From Candidatus Parachristensenella avicola (lineage in GTDB: Bacteria > Bacillota > Clostridia > Christensenellales > UMGS416), in NCBI GenBank assembly GCA_904420205.1, contig CAJFUN010000008.1, positions 1 through 64,000 of the forward strand: a DNA stretch of 64,000 bases, written 5' to 3'. The translations under genes and the position numbers were made by a program. How positions within the stretch are numbered: the first letter of the stretch is position 1; every line of letters begins with the position of its first letter. Of the stretch, positions 8,712-17,292 are shown piece by piece. The notes under the pieces are model-generated. The model did not search any database. It had not been told where the DNA came from and saw only the letters and a program-made list of their open reading frames with translations.

Positions 8712-9455
8712 CTATTGTCCGCTGTCCAAAGCGGCAAGATCCACTGCCGTACCGTTCTGGGTGAATTGAAACACAAGTCGCTCCCCTTGGCTGATGGATC
8801 CGATAATATCGCCCGCCCGCAACTCCTGCCCCACGGATACGCTGGTCAGAATGCCCTCGTAAAGGCTTTCATACCCGCTCCCGTGGCGCAGCCGCACATA
8901 GGGTGTGCCATCGTCCCGGGTGCCTTTATAGAATACCGTGCCGTCGGCCACAGCGCACACTGGCCCTTGCGCCGTGTAAACCAGCCCGCGCTCGGTCTTT
9001 TCCGCCGTACCCTCAGCCGGCTGGCGCACGGTAAGCCCGCCTCCTCCAGCGAAAACGGCCACTGCCTGCTCCATCCATTGCCCTACCTGCTGGCGGCCTT
9101 CCTCGACAAATTCGGCGTCGTTCGACACCACGAACCGCAAGCCGTTGACTAGCTCGTCGCTGGCTGGCAGCTCCAGTTTCTGGATACCCAGCACCATCAA
9201 AAAGATCAGGGCGCAAACCATGCACTGCAGCGCTAGGCTGCGGCCCATGGATGGCGAGGCGCGCTTGGCCGGCACCCGGCCGCTGACCTTGGGGCGGTAA
9301 ACCCGCACGCGCCTCGCCTGAACCGACGCCGGCCTGCGCCGGATGGGCGGCGTCGTTATCGGAAGGGGCGCAGCTTTCGGCTTTGCCTCCAAAGGGGATT
9401 CCCTCGGCGGAAGGGGCTGCATTTTCAGCTTTGGTATCGTCTTCTTCGGTTCCAT
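8712..9455 (-). CDS. spoIVFA: SpoIVFA-like membrane protein with degenerate M23 domain
   Basis: Protein of 247 residues: a basic, Pro-rich cytoplasmic N-terminus, one membrane segment (about residues 73-91) and a C-terminal LytM/M23-like fold (GPVCAVADGTVFYKG, YVRLRHGSGYESLYEG, VGQELRAGDIIGSI). The zinc ligands of active M23 peptidases are missing; the final HxH is replaced by VFQFT. This layout, next to spoIVFB, matches SpoIVFA, which holds SpoIVFB inactive until the forespore signals. AGGAGG precedes the ATG. A CATAAGT element at 9484-9490 with GATACTA further upstream loosely resembles a sigma-E promoter. Confidence 0.72.
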   Translation of the reverse strand: MEPKKTIPKLKMQPLPPRESPLEAKPKAAPLPITTPPIRRRPASVQARRVRVYRPKVSGRVPAKRASPSMGRSLALQCMVCALIFLMVLGIQKLELPASDELVNGLRFVVSNDAEFVEEGRQQVGQWMEQAVAVFAGGGGLTVRQPAEGTAEKTERGLVYTAQGPVCAVADGTVFYKGTRDDGTPYVRLRHGSGYESLYEGILTSVSVGQELRAGDIIGSISQGERLVFQFTQNGTAVDLAALDSGQ

Positions 9456-9534
9456 TGCGCATCCTCCTTATTCTATATCCCATACTTATGAGACAAGGGG
9501 CCAATTTAGTATCCGAGCAGCGGGATGCACAAGA

Positions 9535-9566
9535 AAAAAGAAGCCGTGCGTGCACGGCTTCTTTTA
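9535..9566 (-). terminator. Intrinsic terminator after the CotH/VTC/DUF4956 operon
   Basis: Stem AAGAAGCCGTGC / GCACGGCTTCTT followed on the minus strand by TTTTTTC, about 30 bases after the DUF4956 stop. It closes the three-gene unit. Confidence 0.88.
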
Positions 9567-9595
9567 CGATAACTAGAGCGGTATGGGCAACGTGG

Positions 9596-10294
9596 CTAGG
9601 CGGCATAGTCGCCCTGATAGGAAATAAGCGTAGCGTCATAAACGCCCTCAATGGCCATTAAGTCATTGACGATATAGTTGTTATCGCCGTTCAAGCGCAG
9701 CTCTATGGTCAGCTCTACGCCGTTAGGGGTCACGGCCTTGGACTTCATGCGGGCAGGTTTGGGCAGCCGGTTCACCGCATAGGCCACCTCGTTGGTGGCA
9801 TCAAAGGCGTGACGAATAATGAGCAGATACGCAAAGCTGCCCTTACCGCTGAACATATAAAGCAGATACATGACCAAGCCGATGAGCGCGGATCCAACGA
9901 TGGCGTATAGGTAAAACCCTGTGCCCGCGCCAATGGTGATGCCCACTGCGATAGCCCAGAACATATAAACCGTGTCGATGACGTCCTTCACCGCTGTACG
10001 GAAACGGACGATGGACAAGGCGCCGACCATGCCCAGCGACAGCGCCAGGTTTGCCGTGATGCATCGGATGATCAGCGTTGTAACCATGGCCAGCATGATC
10101 AGCGACTGGTTAAACGTCTTGGAATACAGCACGCCGTTAAAGGTACGCTTATAGATAAAGAAGATGAACACACCCAAACCAAAGGATACCGCCATAGCCA
10201 GAAGAAGATCCAGCACGTCTATCGATCCTGAGGTAAAGTTGGCCAGGAATCCATCCTTAATGATGTCGCCAAAGCCGGTTGTGGTAAGTAGCAT
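9596..10294 (-). CDS. DUF4956 membrane protein
   Basis: Protein of 232 residues with about four membrane segments (residues about 25-50, 62-90, 108-125 and 128-145) and a soluble C-terminal domain of about 90 residues. The conserved MVGALSIVRFRTAVKD, between the second and third segments, marks the DUF4956 family. The function is unknown, but the family repeatedly occurs beside VTC-domain polyphosphate polymerases, as here: the gene starts 36 bases after the VTC gene and ends at the operon terminator. A role as membrane partner or channel of the polymerase is an inference. The soluble tail (VELTIELRLNGDN, VYDATLISYQGD) has an ACT/ferredoxin-like look. Confidence 0.85.
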   Translation of the reverse strand: MLLTTTGFGDIIKDGFLANFTSGSIDVLDLLLAMAVSFGLGVFIFFIYKRTFNGVLYSKTFNQSLIMLAMVTTLIIRCITANLALSLGMVGALSIVRFRTAVKDVIDTVYMFWAIAVGITIGAGTGFYLYAIVGSALIGLVMYLLYMFSGKGSFAYLLIIRHAFDATNEVAYAVNRLPKPARMKSKAVTPNGVELTIELRLNGDNNYIVNDLMAIEGVYDATLISYQGDYAA

Positions 10295-10330
10295 ATCAGT
10301 TCCTCCCTCGTTTCATTTCCTTCTTTTCCG

Positions 10331-11029
10331 TCAGTGGAAGCGACGGCATAGGGCATATTTTGAAATCGCAGACCGTGTGGCCTTGATACTGGAAAGGATT
10401 CCCTGAATGTGGGGCGGGAGGAAGTTATCGTACTTAACCTCCAAGATCATAACCCCTGGGGGCAGGATCGGGACCGTAGACACATGGCCGGAAAAGATGT
10501 CCGTGGAAAACTGCCCGGAATGCAGGAATCGGTCGAAAGTGACGCGTACATTCCCCGCCTGATAGGTATAAGCCTCGCGATGATAATCCACGATGACCAC
10601 CGGCTTAAGCAACCGGGTACGCATGTCGGCATAGAGCTCGTCAATCAGCGCGCTCTTACCCAGGCGAATTGACTGCCAATCGTTTTGAAGGATCGAATCA
10701 CACATTTTCCGCGACAGCCCTGTTGAATCTTTAGCGGTCATCTGGTCGAATTTCATCTTTTTCTCCAGCTTTATGCTGTGATCCTGCAGGTTGTAGATAC
10801 GGATACGGAATTTTTTCCGCACGATAACGCCGTCCTGCTTTTCCCACATGGCAGTATTATAAATGTCGTCAAAATACAGCGAACGGATATGGTAGCCCCG
10901 CATATCGTCCCGAGCGTTATCGTCCAGGGGCATTGCCGCTAGGAGACGGTCACGGAGCACCACATACTCGCCTTCGGTTATAAAGTATTTCAGCTCATAG
11001 CGCAGCTGTCTGCCGTTGATGGTCGCCAT
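10331..11029 (-). CDS. VTC-domain polyphosphate polymerase
   Basis: Protein of 232 residues of the triphosphate-tunnel VTC family, which makes polyphosphate from ATP in yeast vacuoles. Tunnel motifs are present in order: RYELKYFI at the start, YHIRSLYFDD, RKKFRIRIYN, IKLEKKMK, VVDYHREAY, VRVTFDRFL and ILEVKYD; the basic and acidic residues that line the tunnel are kept. It lacks the SPX domain of the eukaryotic enzymes. I start it at ATG 11029 behind GAGG; a GTG at 11041 overlaps the CotH stop but has no spaced ribosome site. Coupling with the CotH and DUF4956 genes suggests a membrane-linked polyphosphate function. Confidence 0.88.
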   Translation of the reverse strand: MATINGRQLRYELKYFITEGEYVVLRDRLLAAMPLDDNARDDMRGYHIRSLYFDDIYNTAMWEKQDGVIVRKKFRIRIYNLQDHSIKLEKKMKFDQMTAKDSTGLSRKMCDSILQNDWQSIRLGKSALIDELYADMRTRLLKPVVIVDYHREAYTYQAGNVRVTFDRFLHSGQFSTDIFSGHVSTVPILPPGVMILEVKYDNFLPPHIQGILSSIKATRSAISKYALCRRFH

Positions 11030-11037
11030 CTTCCGCC

Positions 11038-14000
11038 TCACTCTCCAAAGTACTGTGCGTATTCCGCGTCGGTCATGTGGAGATCTTCCCGGATATACTG
11101 CTTAAAATACTCCGGATGCCCCGTCGCATACTCCCGAAGCCGTCCGACCATCTTCTTCCAGCCGGCGTAGGAGATCGCGCCGGCGTTGGGGTCGTCCTTG
11201 CTGTATTGGTTCCAGTAGGTGCGGTCGCGCTCCATCTCGGGATCCAGCATGGCCTCCAGCTCGTTGATGCGCGCCACCACGGTCTCGGGATTGTACATCA
11301 CATTACAGATATAGGCGGCCCGCTCCAGGAACAGGCTGCGGAACTCACTGTTTTTCAGCAAGTTCACCTGCAGGGTGGTATCGAACATATTGCCGGTACC
11401 ATGACCCCGTGGATCGATGTATTCCTCCACCATGTCCAGGGAGATATATCTTGTCATAAAGGACCAGTCCGTATCGTACAGCACCCAGCGCCACTTGCCA
11501 TCGGTGTCCGGCGACATGTAGAACTTAATATTGCCGGTATCGGTATTGCCGCAGTACATCTCGATCAGCATGTAGTCGATAAAGTTCTGCACATCCATTT
11601 TGGTTTTGACGTATTCATAGTTCTCGGTTACGGACATATCATGGGTCTTCACGTATTCCAGCAGGGCCAAATAATCCTCGTTGCTCCCCTGCTGTACGTA
11701 GGAGGCTTTGTTACCATTACCCACCAGTAGGTTCACCTTATCAGGATCGGCGCCGGTATGCCGCGCGATAAACTGCGCGTTTGTCTTTTCCTGGATAAAG
11801 TAGACACCCCAATACTGGCCGTTCAGATACATGACCACCGGCCGGAAGGACTGTGCCAACACGTCAGTGTGGTCCATCGCCAGTGAAGAATTCAGGACAT
11901 CACGGATCATGGTCATGTTCCACTCGGAAGCGCCGGAGCGCAGCACGAAACTCTTATACTGCTCATAGGGCAGATTATCGAAGATCGGATAATTGAAATA
12001 CGCCTCGCCATACTCGCCGCGCGCCATGCAGGCAAAGGACTTTTTCACGTGCCCGCGAGAATACGCGCCAAAGATCCGAAGCCCGAAATTCTGGTCCAAG
12101 GACACGCTGCCATCCGTTTCCAGCAGCTCAATATGACCCAGGCGCTCCCAATTTTGGTTGAAATTGGCGTCCCGATAAGGGAAATCCTCGCTGCTGGGAT
12201 AGGTATACTTGGCCTTTGCTTCGGTGCCTAGTGCATAGATGCCTTTTTCATCGCTGAAAAGGTCGTCGGGATCGGCCACCACCGATACAACCGGCAGCGT
12301 ATGATCTTCGCCAATCAGGATCGTAACGGAATCAATATCACTGCCCAAATACCCGTCCCGGAAAGCCTTTGTGCGGATTACCGTATTCTTGTCCACCGTA
12401 ATAGGGCCGGTGTATTGCGTACTCTGTTGGGTGGGCTCGGTGCAGTCGGTCGTATAGTAGACCGTCGTTCCCTCCGGTACGTTAATCTCCACCTGCTGGG
12501 CGCTATCATAGATTCCCCCCAGCGTAATCGCCTGAGGCATGGGGCACATTCCTAGGTAGCTCTCCCCGCTGTTGGCTGCGCCCGGCGTTGGATTGGACAT
12601 ATAGAGAAAGGCGCTCTCCCCCTCGGCCCGGGCAAAGGTCATCCCTGCAGGAACCCGCGACACCTGGCAAATATCGATCACGTTGTTGTCGGGGTCTGTC
12701 AATACCAGGGTCTCTCCCGAGGAGGAGATACTAAAATTTGCATTCAACTTCTGCGCGGCAGACAACTCGCCTGAGACGCCCTGGCTATTGGCAAAGACAA
12801 TCGTACGCTCACCGGCCTGCAGCGTCACGTCGGGGAACTTCCATGTACCCAAATGCTTCGTATTGTCGGTTAGCCCATATCCGGCCAGGTTAACCGCTTG
12901 TCCGGAACGGTTGGTAATCTCAATCCAGCTGCCGTACTGCTCAAATTCATCGGCCAAGGTATCCACATTGTTGAGCATGACCTCTGTAATGAAAATACCT
13001 GTTTCATTCGCCTGCACACGGCTGGACTGAAAAGCGTTGTAACCATCGTCATTGTTGGCAAATCCCGGCGTGGGCTTGGTCTGTACCGACCAGGAACCGC
13101 TGCCGTCCCGCGCGTAGCTGCTGTCCGCTTCCAGGCCTTTAACTTCCACCTCATCCAGGATACGGCCCTGCTTATCGGATAGCACAACCGTTTCCTCGGC
13201 AGAGTTCAGGCCAAAGTCCGTATGCAGGTACCCCGCTTCATCCGTGGTATTTTTCTTCGAGCAGAAGACGACCAGCATCGCGCCCGGCTCGATCTTCGTC
13301 CCCTCCGGGAAGCTCCACTGCTTGGGGCTGCTTACGGTGTCGCTCAGGCCATAGCCGGACAGGTCGACCGTCTCCGTACCATTGTTCACGATCTCTACCC
13401 AATCGTTATACTGTCCGTCCCCGTCCTTTAGCGTCACGTTATTGGAAGTCATAATCTCATTCAGAAGCAGCGTAGAGTCCTCCACGCGAATCGACTTCTG
13501 GAATGCCTCCCAGCCGGCGTCGTCATTGCTATACCCAGGCGTATATCGTTCATAATTCCGCCATTGGTTGGTAGCCGAGTCCAGCCCATAGGAAATATCC
13601 GAACCCATCGCCGGCAACGCTACCTTCTGCATCTCATTCCCGTATGTATCGCAAAGGTAAATATTATCGCCGGAGGAGCTGAGCTTGAAGGGGGCGTGCA
13701 GCTCGCCTTCGGGCACATTGTCGCCGGTCAGATCCGAGCAATAGACGATGAGGTAGCTCTTCGGTTCCAGCACCATCTTATCAAATACAAACCGGTTGGG
13801 ATTGTCCAGCTTATCCGTCAACCCATATCCCTGCAAGCTGATGGGCTGGTCGGTAGGGTTATAAAGCTCGACCCAATCATAATATCCTCCATCAACCGAG
13901 CAAAGGGCACCCTTGTTGGAGGACATGGCTTCGGTAATCATCAGCGTGCTGCCGTCCACCGGCGTAGTGGTCCCGTCCCCCTGGGAGCTGCCCGGAGCAG

Positions 14001-14349
14001 TGGCGCTGGGCGTGCCGCCTCCGTTGTTCTCCACAAGCGGAGCGACGATAGCGATGATCAGTACAATGGCTACCGCCAAAATCAGAATATCCACGACACG
14101 CGAGCGCTTGGGGCCATGGCCGCCGCTTTTACCGCCTTGTGCGCTGCCCCGCGGTGCAGCGTTCGTCCTCTGGGCGGGCGCGGTGCGGGAATGGGGGGCT
14201 CCTTCGCTTCTGCGGGCCGCATAGCCCTGGGGCGCAGCCTGGCGGCCGGATGCCGTAGCGCGTGCCGCGCCTCGCGCACCCTGAGGAGCGCGTGCGGCCG
14301 GCCGCTGGGCCCTCCTGTCGTCTGGCGTTCTACTGGGCAAATCGATCAA
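11038..14349 (-). CDS. Surface protein with three lamin-tail domains and CotH kinase domain
   Basis: Protein of 1103 residues. In order: a very basic Ala/Arg-rich cytoplasmic N-terminus (1-84); one membrane segment (about 85-106); three lamin-tail domains of about 110 residues (near 136-250, 295-405 and 450-560), each opening with an ITEAM, LNEIM or ITEVM strand and a WVE/WIE core; a chitobiase-type beta sandwich (about 615-675, VYYTTDCTEPT); and a CotH kinase domain (about 690-1090) with MIRDVLNSSLA, GVYFIQEKTN, DTGNIKFY and WRWVLYDTDWSFM. CotH proteins are atypical kinases that phosphorylate spore-coat proteins. Topology places the C-terminal domains outside the membrane. The start is TTG at 14349 behind GGAAAGG. 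Confidence 0.86.
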   Translation of the reverse strand: MIDLPSRTPDDRRAQRPAARAPQGARGAARATASGRQAAPQGYAARRSEGAPHSRTAPAQRTNAAPRGSAQGGKSGGHGPKRSRVVDILILAVAIVLIIAIVAPLVENNGGGTPSATAPGSSQGDGTTTPVDGSTLMITEAMSSNKGALCSVDGGYYDWVELYNPTDQPISLQGYGLTDKLDNPNRFVFDKMVLEPKSYLIVYCSDLTGDNVPEGELHAPFKLSSSGDNIYLCDTYGNEMQKVALPAMGSDISYGLDSATNQWRNYERYTPGYSNDDAGWEAFQKSIRVEDSTLLLNEIMTSNNVTLKDGDGQYNDWVEIVNNGTETVDLSGYGLSDTVSSPKQWSFPEGTKIEPGAMLVVFCSKKNTTDEAGYLHTDFGLNSAEETVVLSDKQGRILDEVEVKGLEADSSYARDGSGSWSVQTKPTPGFANNDDGYNAFQSSRVQANETGIFITEVMLNNVDTLADEFEQYGSWIEITNRSGQAVNLAGYGLTDNTKHLGTWKFPDVTLQAGERTIVFANSQGVSGELSAAQKLNANFSISSSGETLVLTDPDNNVIDICQVSRVPAGMTFARAEGESAFLYMSNPTPGAANSGESYLGMCPMPQAITLGGIYDSAQQVEINVPEGTTVYYTTDCTEPTQQSTQYTGPITVDKNTVIRTKAFRDGYLGSDIDSVTILIGEDHTLPVVSVVADPDDLFSDEKGIYALGTEAKAKYTYPSSEDFPYRDANFNQNWERLGHIELLETDGSVSLDQNFGLRIFGAYSRGHVKKSFACMARGEYGEAYFNYPIFDNLPYEQYKSFVLRSGASEWNMTMIRDVLNSSLAMDHTDVLAQSFRPVVMYLNGQYWGVYFIQEKTNAQFIARHTGADPDKVNLLVGNGNKASYVQQGSNEDYLALLEYVKTHDMSVTENYEYVKTKMDVQNFIDYMLIEMYCGNTDTGNIKFYMSPDTDGKWRWVLYDTDWSFMTRYISLDMVEEYIDPRGHGTGNMFDTTLQVNLLKNSEFRSLFLERAAYICNVMYNPETVVARINELEAMLDPEMERDRTYWNQYSKDDPNAGAISYAGWKKMVGRLREYATGHPEYFKQYIREDLHMTDAEYAQYFGE

Positions 14350-14426
14350 CTGCCTTTCCTTCTATTGTTCCGTCTTTTAAGATATTTTGTTTGACGTTTT
14401 CGTTACAAAGCCGGTTCCATCCCTTT

Positions 14427-14454
14427 ATTATAGTGGACCTGCCGCGTTTGTCAA
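14427..14454 (-). promoter_or_regulatory. Sigma-A promoter of the CotH/VTC/DUF4956 operon
   Basis: TTGACA at 14449-14454 and TATAAT at 14427-14432, both perfect, with a 16-base spacer. It implies vegetative rather than purely sporulation expression of the cassette. Confidence 0.83.
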
Positions 14455-14677
14455 TGAAGCTTTCCGCCGGGAAACGATCTTTTAAAGCATGAAAATCTAT
14501 GATAAAATGAAGAAGCATGTCGAGGCGCCGCGCTGCGGGAACATTGCCGGCAGCCTGCGCGGCCGTTTGCCGGGCAAACCATCCTGCCGCACAGAGGCCG
14601 CCGTGCGCCCAGCCCCGGACGGTTGAAATATACTTCTTCAGAAGTACGGTTTACGATTCTATCATAAGGAGGCGTCC
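14455..14677 (+). other. Intergenic stretch with a short palindrome
   Basis: No gene found between the divergent CotH operon and the UroD-like gene. Near the downstream gene is a perfect inverted repeat TACTTCT-TC-AGAAGTA at 14631-14646, just after TTGAAA at 14623-14628. It could be an operator, but no clear -10 follows. The middle is GC-rich and otherwise featureless. Confidence 0.4.
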
Positions 14678-15571
14678 ATGTTCCAGGCCTATGAGCAACT
14701 TCTTCAGCGTTATCCTGCTTTCCGCACGCTGCCTCTGGCGGCGTTGACGCCCCCTCCTCAGGCCCTGGAATATTTGGCCCGCTGCACCATTCCCACCCTT
14801 TCCTTTGTAACGCCCTACCGCTTGGAGCATCCGCACAGCGCCCTGGTGCGCAAGCATGCGGAGCTGGCCCGGCAGGACACGCTCTATACCCCTGCCGGCC
14901 GGCTTAGCTCAAAATATACCCGCTCTGCTCCTGAAGCGCCCTGGGTCCTACAGAGCAGCTTTGTCCGCCGAAGCAGCCAGCTGGCGGCCCTTTGCGCCTT
15001 TTGCAGCGATATTCAGGCCGTTGGTCTGCCCGAAAGCTTCTTTTCACCCCTGAACGGGGATATTGCTTGGGGGAAAGCCTTTCCCTCGCCCTACAGCCGC
15101 CTAATTCAAGAATGGATCGAGCCGCGGCTGGCCTCTGGATTGGCCAAAGAACCGGAAGGGAAGCAATGCTTAAAAACCCTTGACACCCTTTTTGAGCAGG
15201 AGGCTGCCGCCTTTTCCGGCCATGGACTGCCGCTCATTGCCATGGACGACCAGCTGACGCCCGAGCTTGCGGCAGATCCCCTATGGCAGCGCCATGCGTC
15301 CGCCTCAGCTGCCGCGCTGAGCCGCCATTGTCCGGACGCCATGCTTGCTGTAACCGCCGCTTTTGATCCGCAGTTGGGCGCTGATTTGCTGCCCTATGAC
15401 GGCATCGTGTCGCAGCTTATCCCTGCTTTTGCCTTACAGGAGGCGGACGATGCGGCGAACCGTATCCTCATCTGGCTGGAGGCGCCGCCGGAGGCTTCGC
15501 TCCTCTTGCTGCCGCCGCTACCTGCGCCTCTATACCCGGTCCTGCTGCGCGGCCTGGGCCTCGCCACATAA
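14678..15571 (+). CDS. Uncharacterised protein, distant UroD-superfamily resemblance
   Basis: Protein of 297 residues behind a strong AAGGAGG. I do not recognise it with confidence. The segment DTLYTPAGRLSSKYTRS (about residues 68-84) resembles the TPvGtl strand of the uroporphyrinogen decarboxylase superfamily, which includes corrinoid methyltransferases, but the chain is shorter than the usual 340-380 residues and I cannot find the zinc ligands. Composition is rich in Ala, Leu and Pro, with no signal peptide or membrane segment. It is followed after 58 bases by the MFS gene on the same strand, so the two may be cotranscribed. Confidence 0.55.
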   Translation: MFQAYEQLLQRYPAFRTLPLAALTPPPQALEYLARCTIPTLSFVTPYRLEHPHSALVRKHAELARQDTLYTPAGRLSSKYTRSAPEAPWVLQSSFVRRSSQLAALCAFCSDIQAVGLPESFFSPLNGDIAWGKAFPSPYSRLIQEWIEPRLASGLAKEPEGKQCLKTLDTLFEQEAAAFSGHGLPLIAMDDQLTPELAADPLWQRHASASAAALSRHCPDAMLAVTAAFDPQLGADLLPYDGIVSQLIPAFALQEADDAANRILIWLEAPPEASLLLLPPLPAPLYPVLLRGLGLAT

Positions 15572-15629
15572 AACCCATGCGTCCAACCATACTAAGGCTG
15601 ATGCCTGTATGGAAGGACGTTTTTTTGTG

Positions 15630-16772
15630 ATGAAATGCTCGCATATCCTAAGCCCCATGATGTTTTACTATATGGCTTGCTACGCTGTCACCGGCGTTTA
15701 TCAGAGCTATTCCAGCCTTTATTTTGCCTCACAAGGATTCGATCATGCAGCCGTCGGCTTACTTCAGGCTGCCGCCCCGATGGTCGCTATCGCCGCTCAG
15801 CCCGCCTGGGGCTACGCTGCCGACCGTTCGCCCGACCGCCGTTGGGTGCTCCGCGGCCTTATCGTGGCTTCCGCTCTTGCCGTCGCCGCCTACCCCTTTG
15901 AGCGAAGCTTTGCGCTTTTGGTCATGGGCGTATGTCTTTTTGCGCTGTTCCAAACCAGCCTGCAGCCCATATCCGATTCCATTGTGTTGGATGCCCTTAA
16001 CGCGCAGGGGAAGCCCTTTGGCCCTATCCGCGTCGGCGGTACGCTGGCCTTTGCCCTGGTCACGCTGATATCGGGCCGTATTTTTGAATCCTGGGGTTCG
16101 TGGATGCCCTGGGTTACTGCGCTGGCGCTCCTTGTCAGCCTGGCTGCCAGCTTCACGCTGCTAAAGCAGCCGCCTGCAGAGGATCAGCGTTTCCCCAACC
16201 CCTTCGTGCTCTTCAAGGACAAGCAGCTTATGGTGCTGCTGTCTTTCGTGGCCCTTCTGCAGATTACCATGGGTTTTTTCTTCTCTTTTTATCCGGTCTA
16301 CTTCACCCAGCAGCTGGGCGCCAGCCGTCAGTTGCTGGGTTGGGCTTACTTTATTGGGTCCCTGAGCGAGGTGCCTTTCCTGCTGGCAGCTGACCGGCTT
16401 TTTGAGCGGTTCGGCGCAGGAAAGCTGCTGTGCGTGTCCGCAGCGTTCATGGCGCTGCGCTGGATGCTGCTGGCCCTTTTGCCCTCTCCCGTCTGGGCCG
16501 TGGCCACGCAGCTGCTTCAAGGGGGCGGGTTTATCGTCATGATGTTCGCTATGGCCAAATACATTGCCTTGAACGTACCGGAAAAGCTGCGCTCTTCCGG
16601 GCAGACGCTTTTGGGCATGATCAGCTATGGCTTTGCCCGAGTTGTGGGCGCGCTGGCCGGCGGCCTGCTTTCCAGGCTTTGGGGGCTGCAGATCCTCTTC
16701 GGGGCCAGCGCCGCGCTGGCAGCCCTTTCCTTGGCCACGCTGGGGTGCTACGCATGGAAAAAGAAGCTATAA
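15630..16772 (+). CDS. MFS transporter
   Basis: Major facilitator of 380 residues with about 12 hydrophobic segments. The first cytoplasmic loop motif appears as GYAADRSPDRRWVLR near residue 63, and the second half shows the matching LLAADRLFERFGAGKLL near residue 260. The set SYSSLYFASQGFDHAAVGLL and PIRVGGTLAFALVTLISGRI resembles the LacY/phenylpropionate-permease-like MFS group. The substrate cannot be inferred. I use ATG at 15630; GTG at 15627 is equally possible, and longer in-frame readings overlap the preceding gene. A strong terminator follows. Confidence 0.8.
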   Translation: MKCSHILSPMMFYYMACYAVTGVYQSYSSLYFASQGFDHAAVGLLQAAAPMVAIAAQPAWGYAADRSPDRRWVLRGLIVASALAVAAYPFERSFALLVMGVCLFALFQTSLQPISDSIVLDALNAQGKPFGPIRVGGTLAFALVTLISGRIFESWGSWMPWVTALALLVSLAASFTLLKQPPAEDQRFPNPFVLFKDKQLMVLLSFVALLQITMGFFFSFYPVYFTQQLGASRQLLGWAYFIGSLSEVPFLLAADRLFERFGAGKLLCVSAAFMALRWMLLALLPSPVWAVATQLLQGGGFIVMMFAMAKYIALNVPEKLRSSGQTLLGMISYGFARVVGALAGGLLSRLWGLQILFGASAALAALSLATLGCYAWKKKL

Positions 16773-16810
16773 GCGGCCGCTGTGCCGCCCATGATAAAAA
16801 AACTGATCAA

Positions 16811-16842
16811 AAGGGGGCGCCATCGTGAGATGGCGCCCCTTT
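16811..16842 (+). terminator. Intrinsic terminator after the MFS gene
   Basis: Stem AAGGGGGCGCCATC / GATGGCGCCCCTTT with a GTGA loop. It is long and nearly perfect, and probably works in both directions. Confidence 0.85.
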
Positions 16843-16908
16843 GGATGTATCCCGCTGAATTCGATCTGACGCTAAGTTACGCTTTGCCGCGCCGATGCTT
16901 GGCCGTAA

Positions 16909-17190
16909 TCACTGAGCCAGCACAGAATTGCTGACTGCGACAAGCGCTGCCAGCAGGCCGATAGGAGAAATATCGCCCGTCTTACCCGAACCATGGCTCG
17001 CCTGCGCTGCCGCGGTACGCGCGCCAGACGCGCTGGTTCAGTAAGTGCCGTCGTGATCGCCCGTGATCGATATGGGCTGAATGCCATTTGCCGCAAAGTA
17101 CAGGTCTTGGAGATGGGATGATACGAGCACCTTTTTATGCTTTGCAATGCTCGCTCCCTCCTCACAGGGTTCCGGCGCTATGACTGCGCA
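16909..17190 (-). pseudogene. Decayed tail of a surface protein (sorting-signal-like)
   Basis: One minus-strand frame reads like protein across an in-frame TGA at 17038-17040. Upstream of the stop it gives KHKKVLVSSHLQDLYFAANG and IQPISITGDHDGTY. Downstream it continues with a Ser/Ala/Gly linker, then GSGKTGDISPIGLL, a short hydrophobic stretch and a stop at 16909. KTGD followed by a hydrophobic segment resembles the C-terminal anchor of sortase-type or S-layer-associated proteins. No proper start exists upstream, and the GNAT terminator lies there. I read this as the remnant of the end of a larger gene; the frame could be coincidental. Confidence 0.35.
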
Positions 17191-17221
17191 GGCTTCTCCG
17201 AATCCGGCATGCCGCCGATAA

Positions 17222-17246
17222 GAAAAGGCCCCACCACGAGGGGGCC
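17222..17246 (-). terminator. Intrinsic terminator after the GNAT gene
   Basis: AGGCCCC / GGGGCCT stem with TTTTCTT following on the minus strand. It ends the mutarotase-like/GNAT unit. Confidence 0.8.
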
Positions 17247-17292
17247 TGAACCTGATCGATGAAATTGATTCTAATGCCATGCTATTTCGCCG

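Noticed and set aside
13564-14394. Plus-strand frame of 276 codons opposite the CotH gene
   Set aside because: Shadow of the GC-rich CotH coding strand; the latter part is the antisense of the Arg/Ala-rich N-terminus and crosses its promoter region.
16872-17165. Minus-strand frame of 97 codons after the GNAT terminator, preceded by GAGGAGGG
   Set aside because: The sequence is Arg/Ser-rich and not protein-like; the neighbouring frame with the KTGD tail is the better reading.
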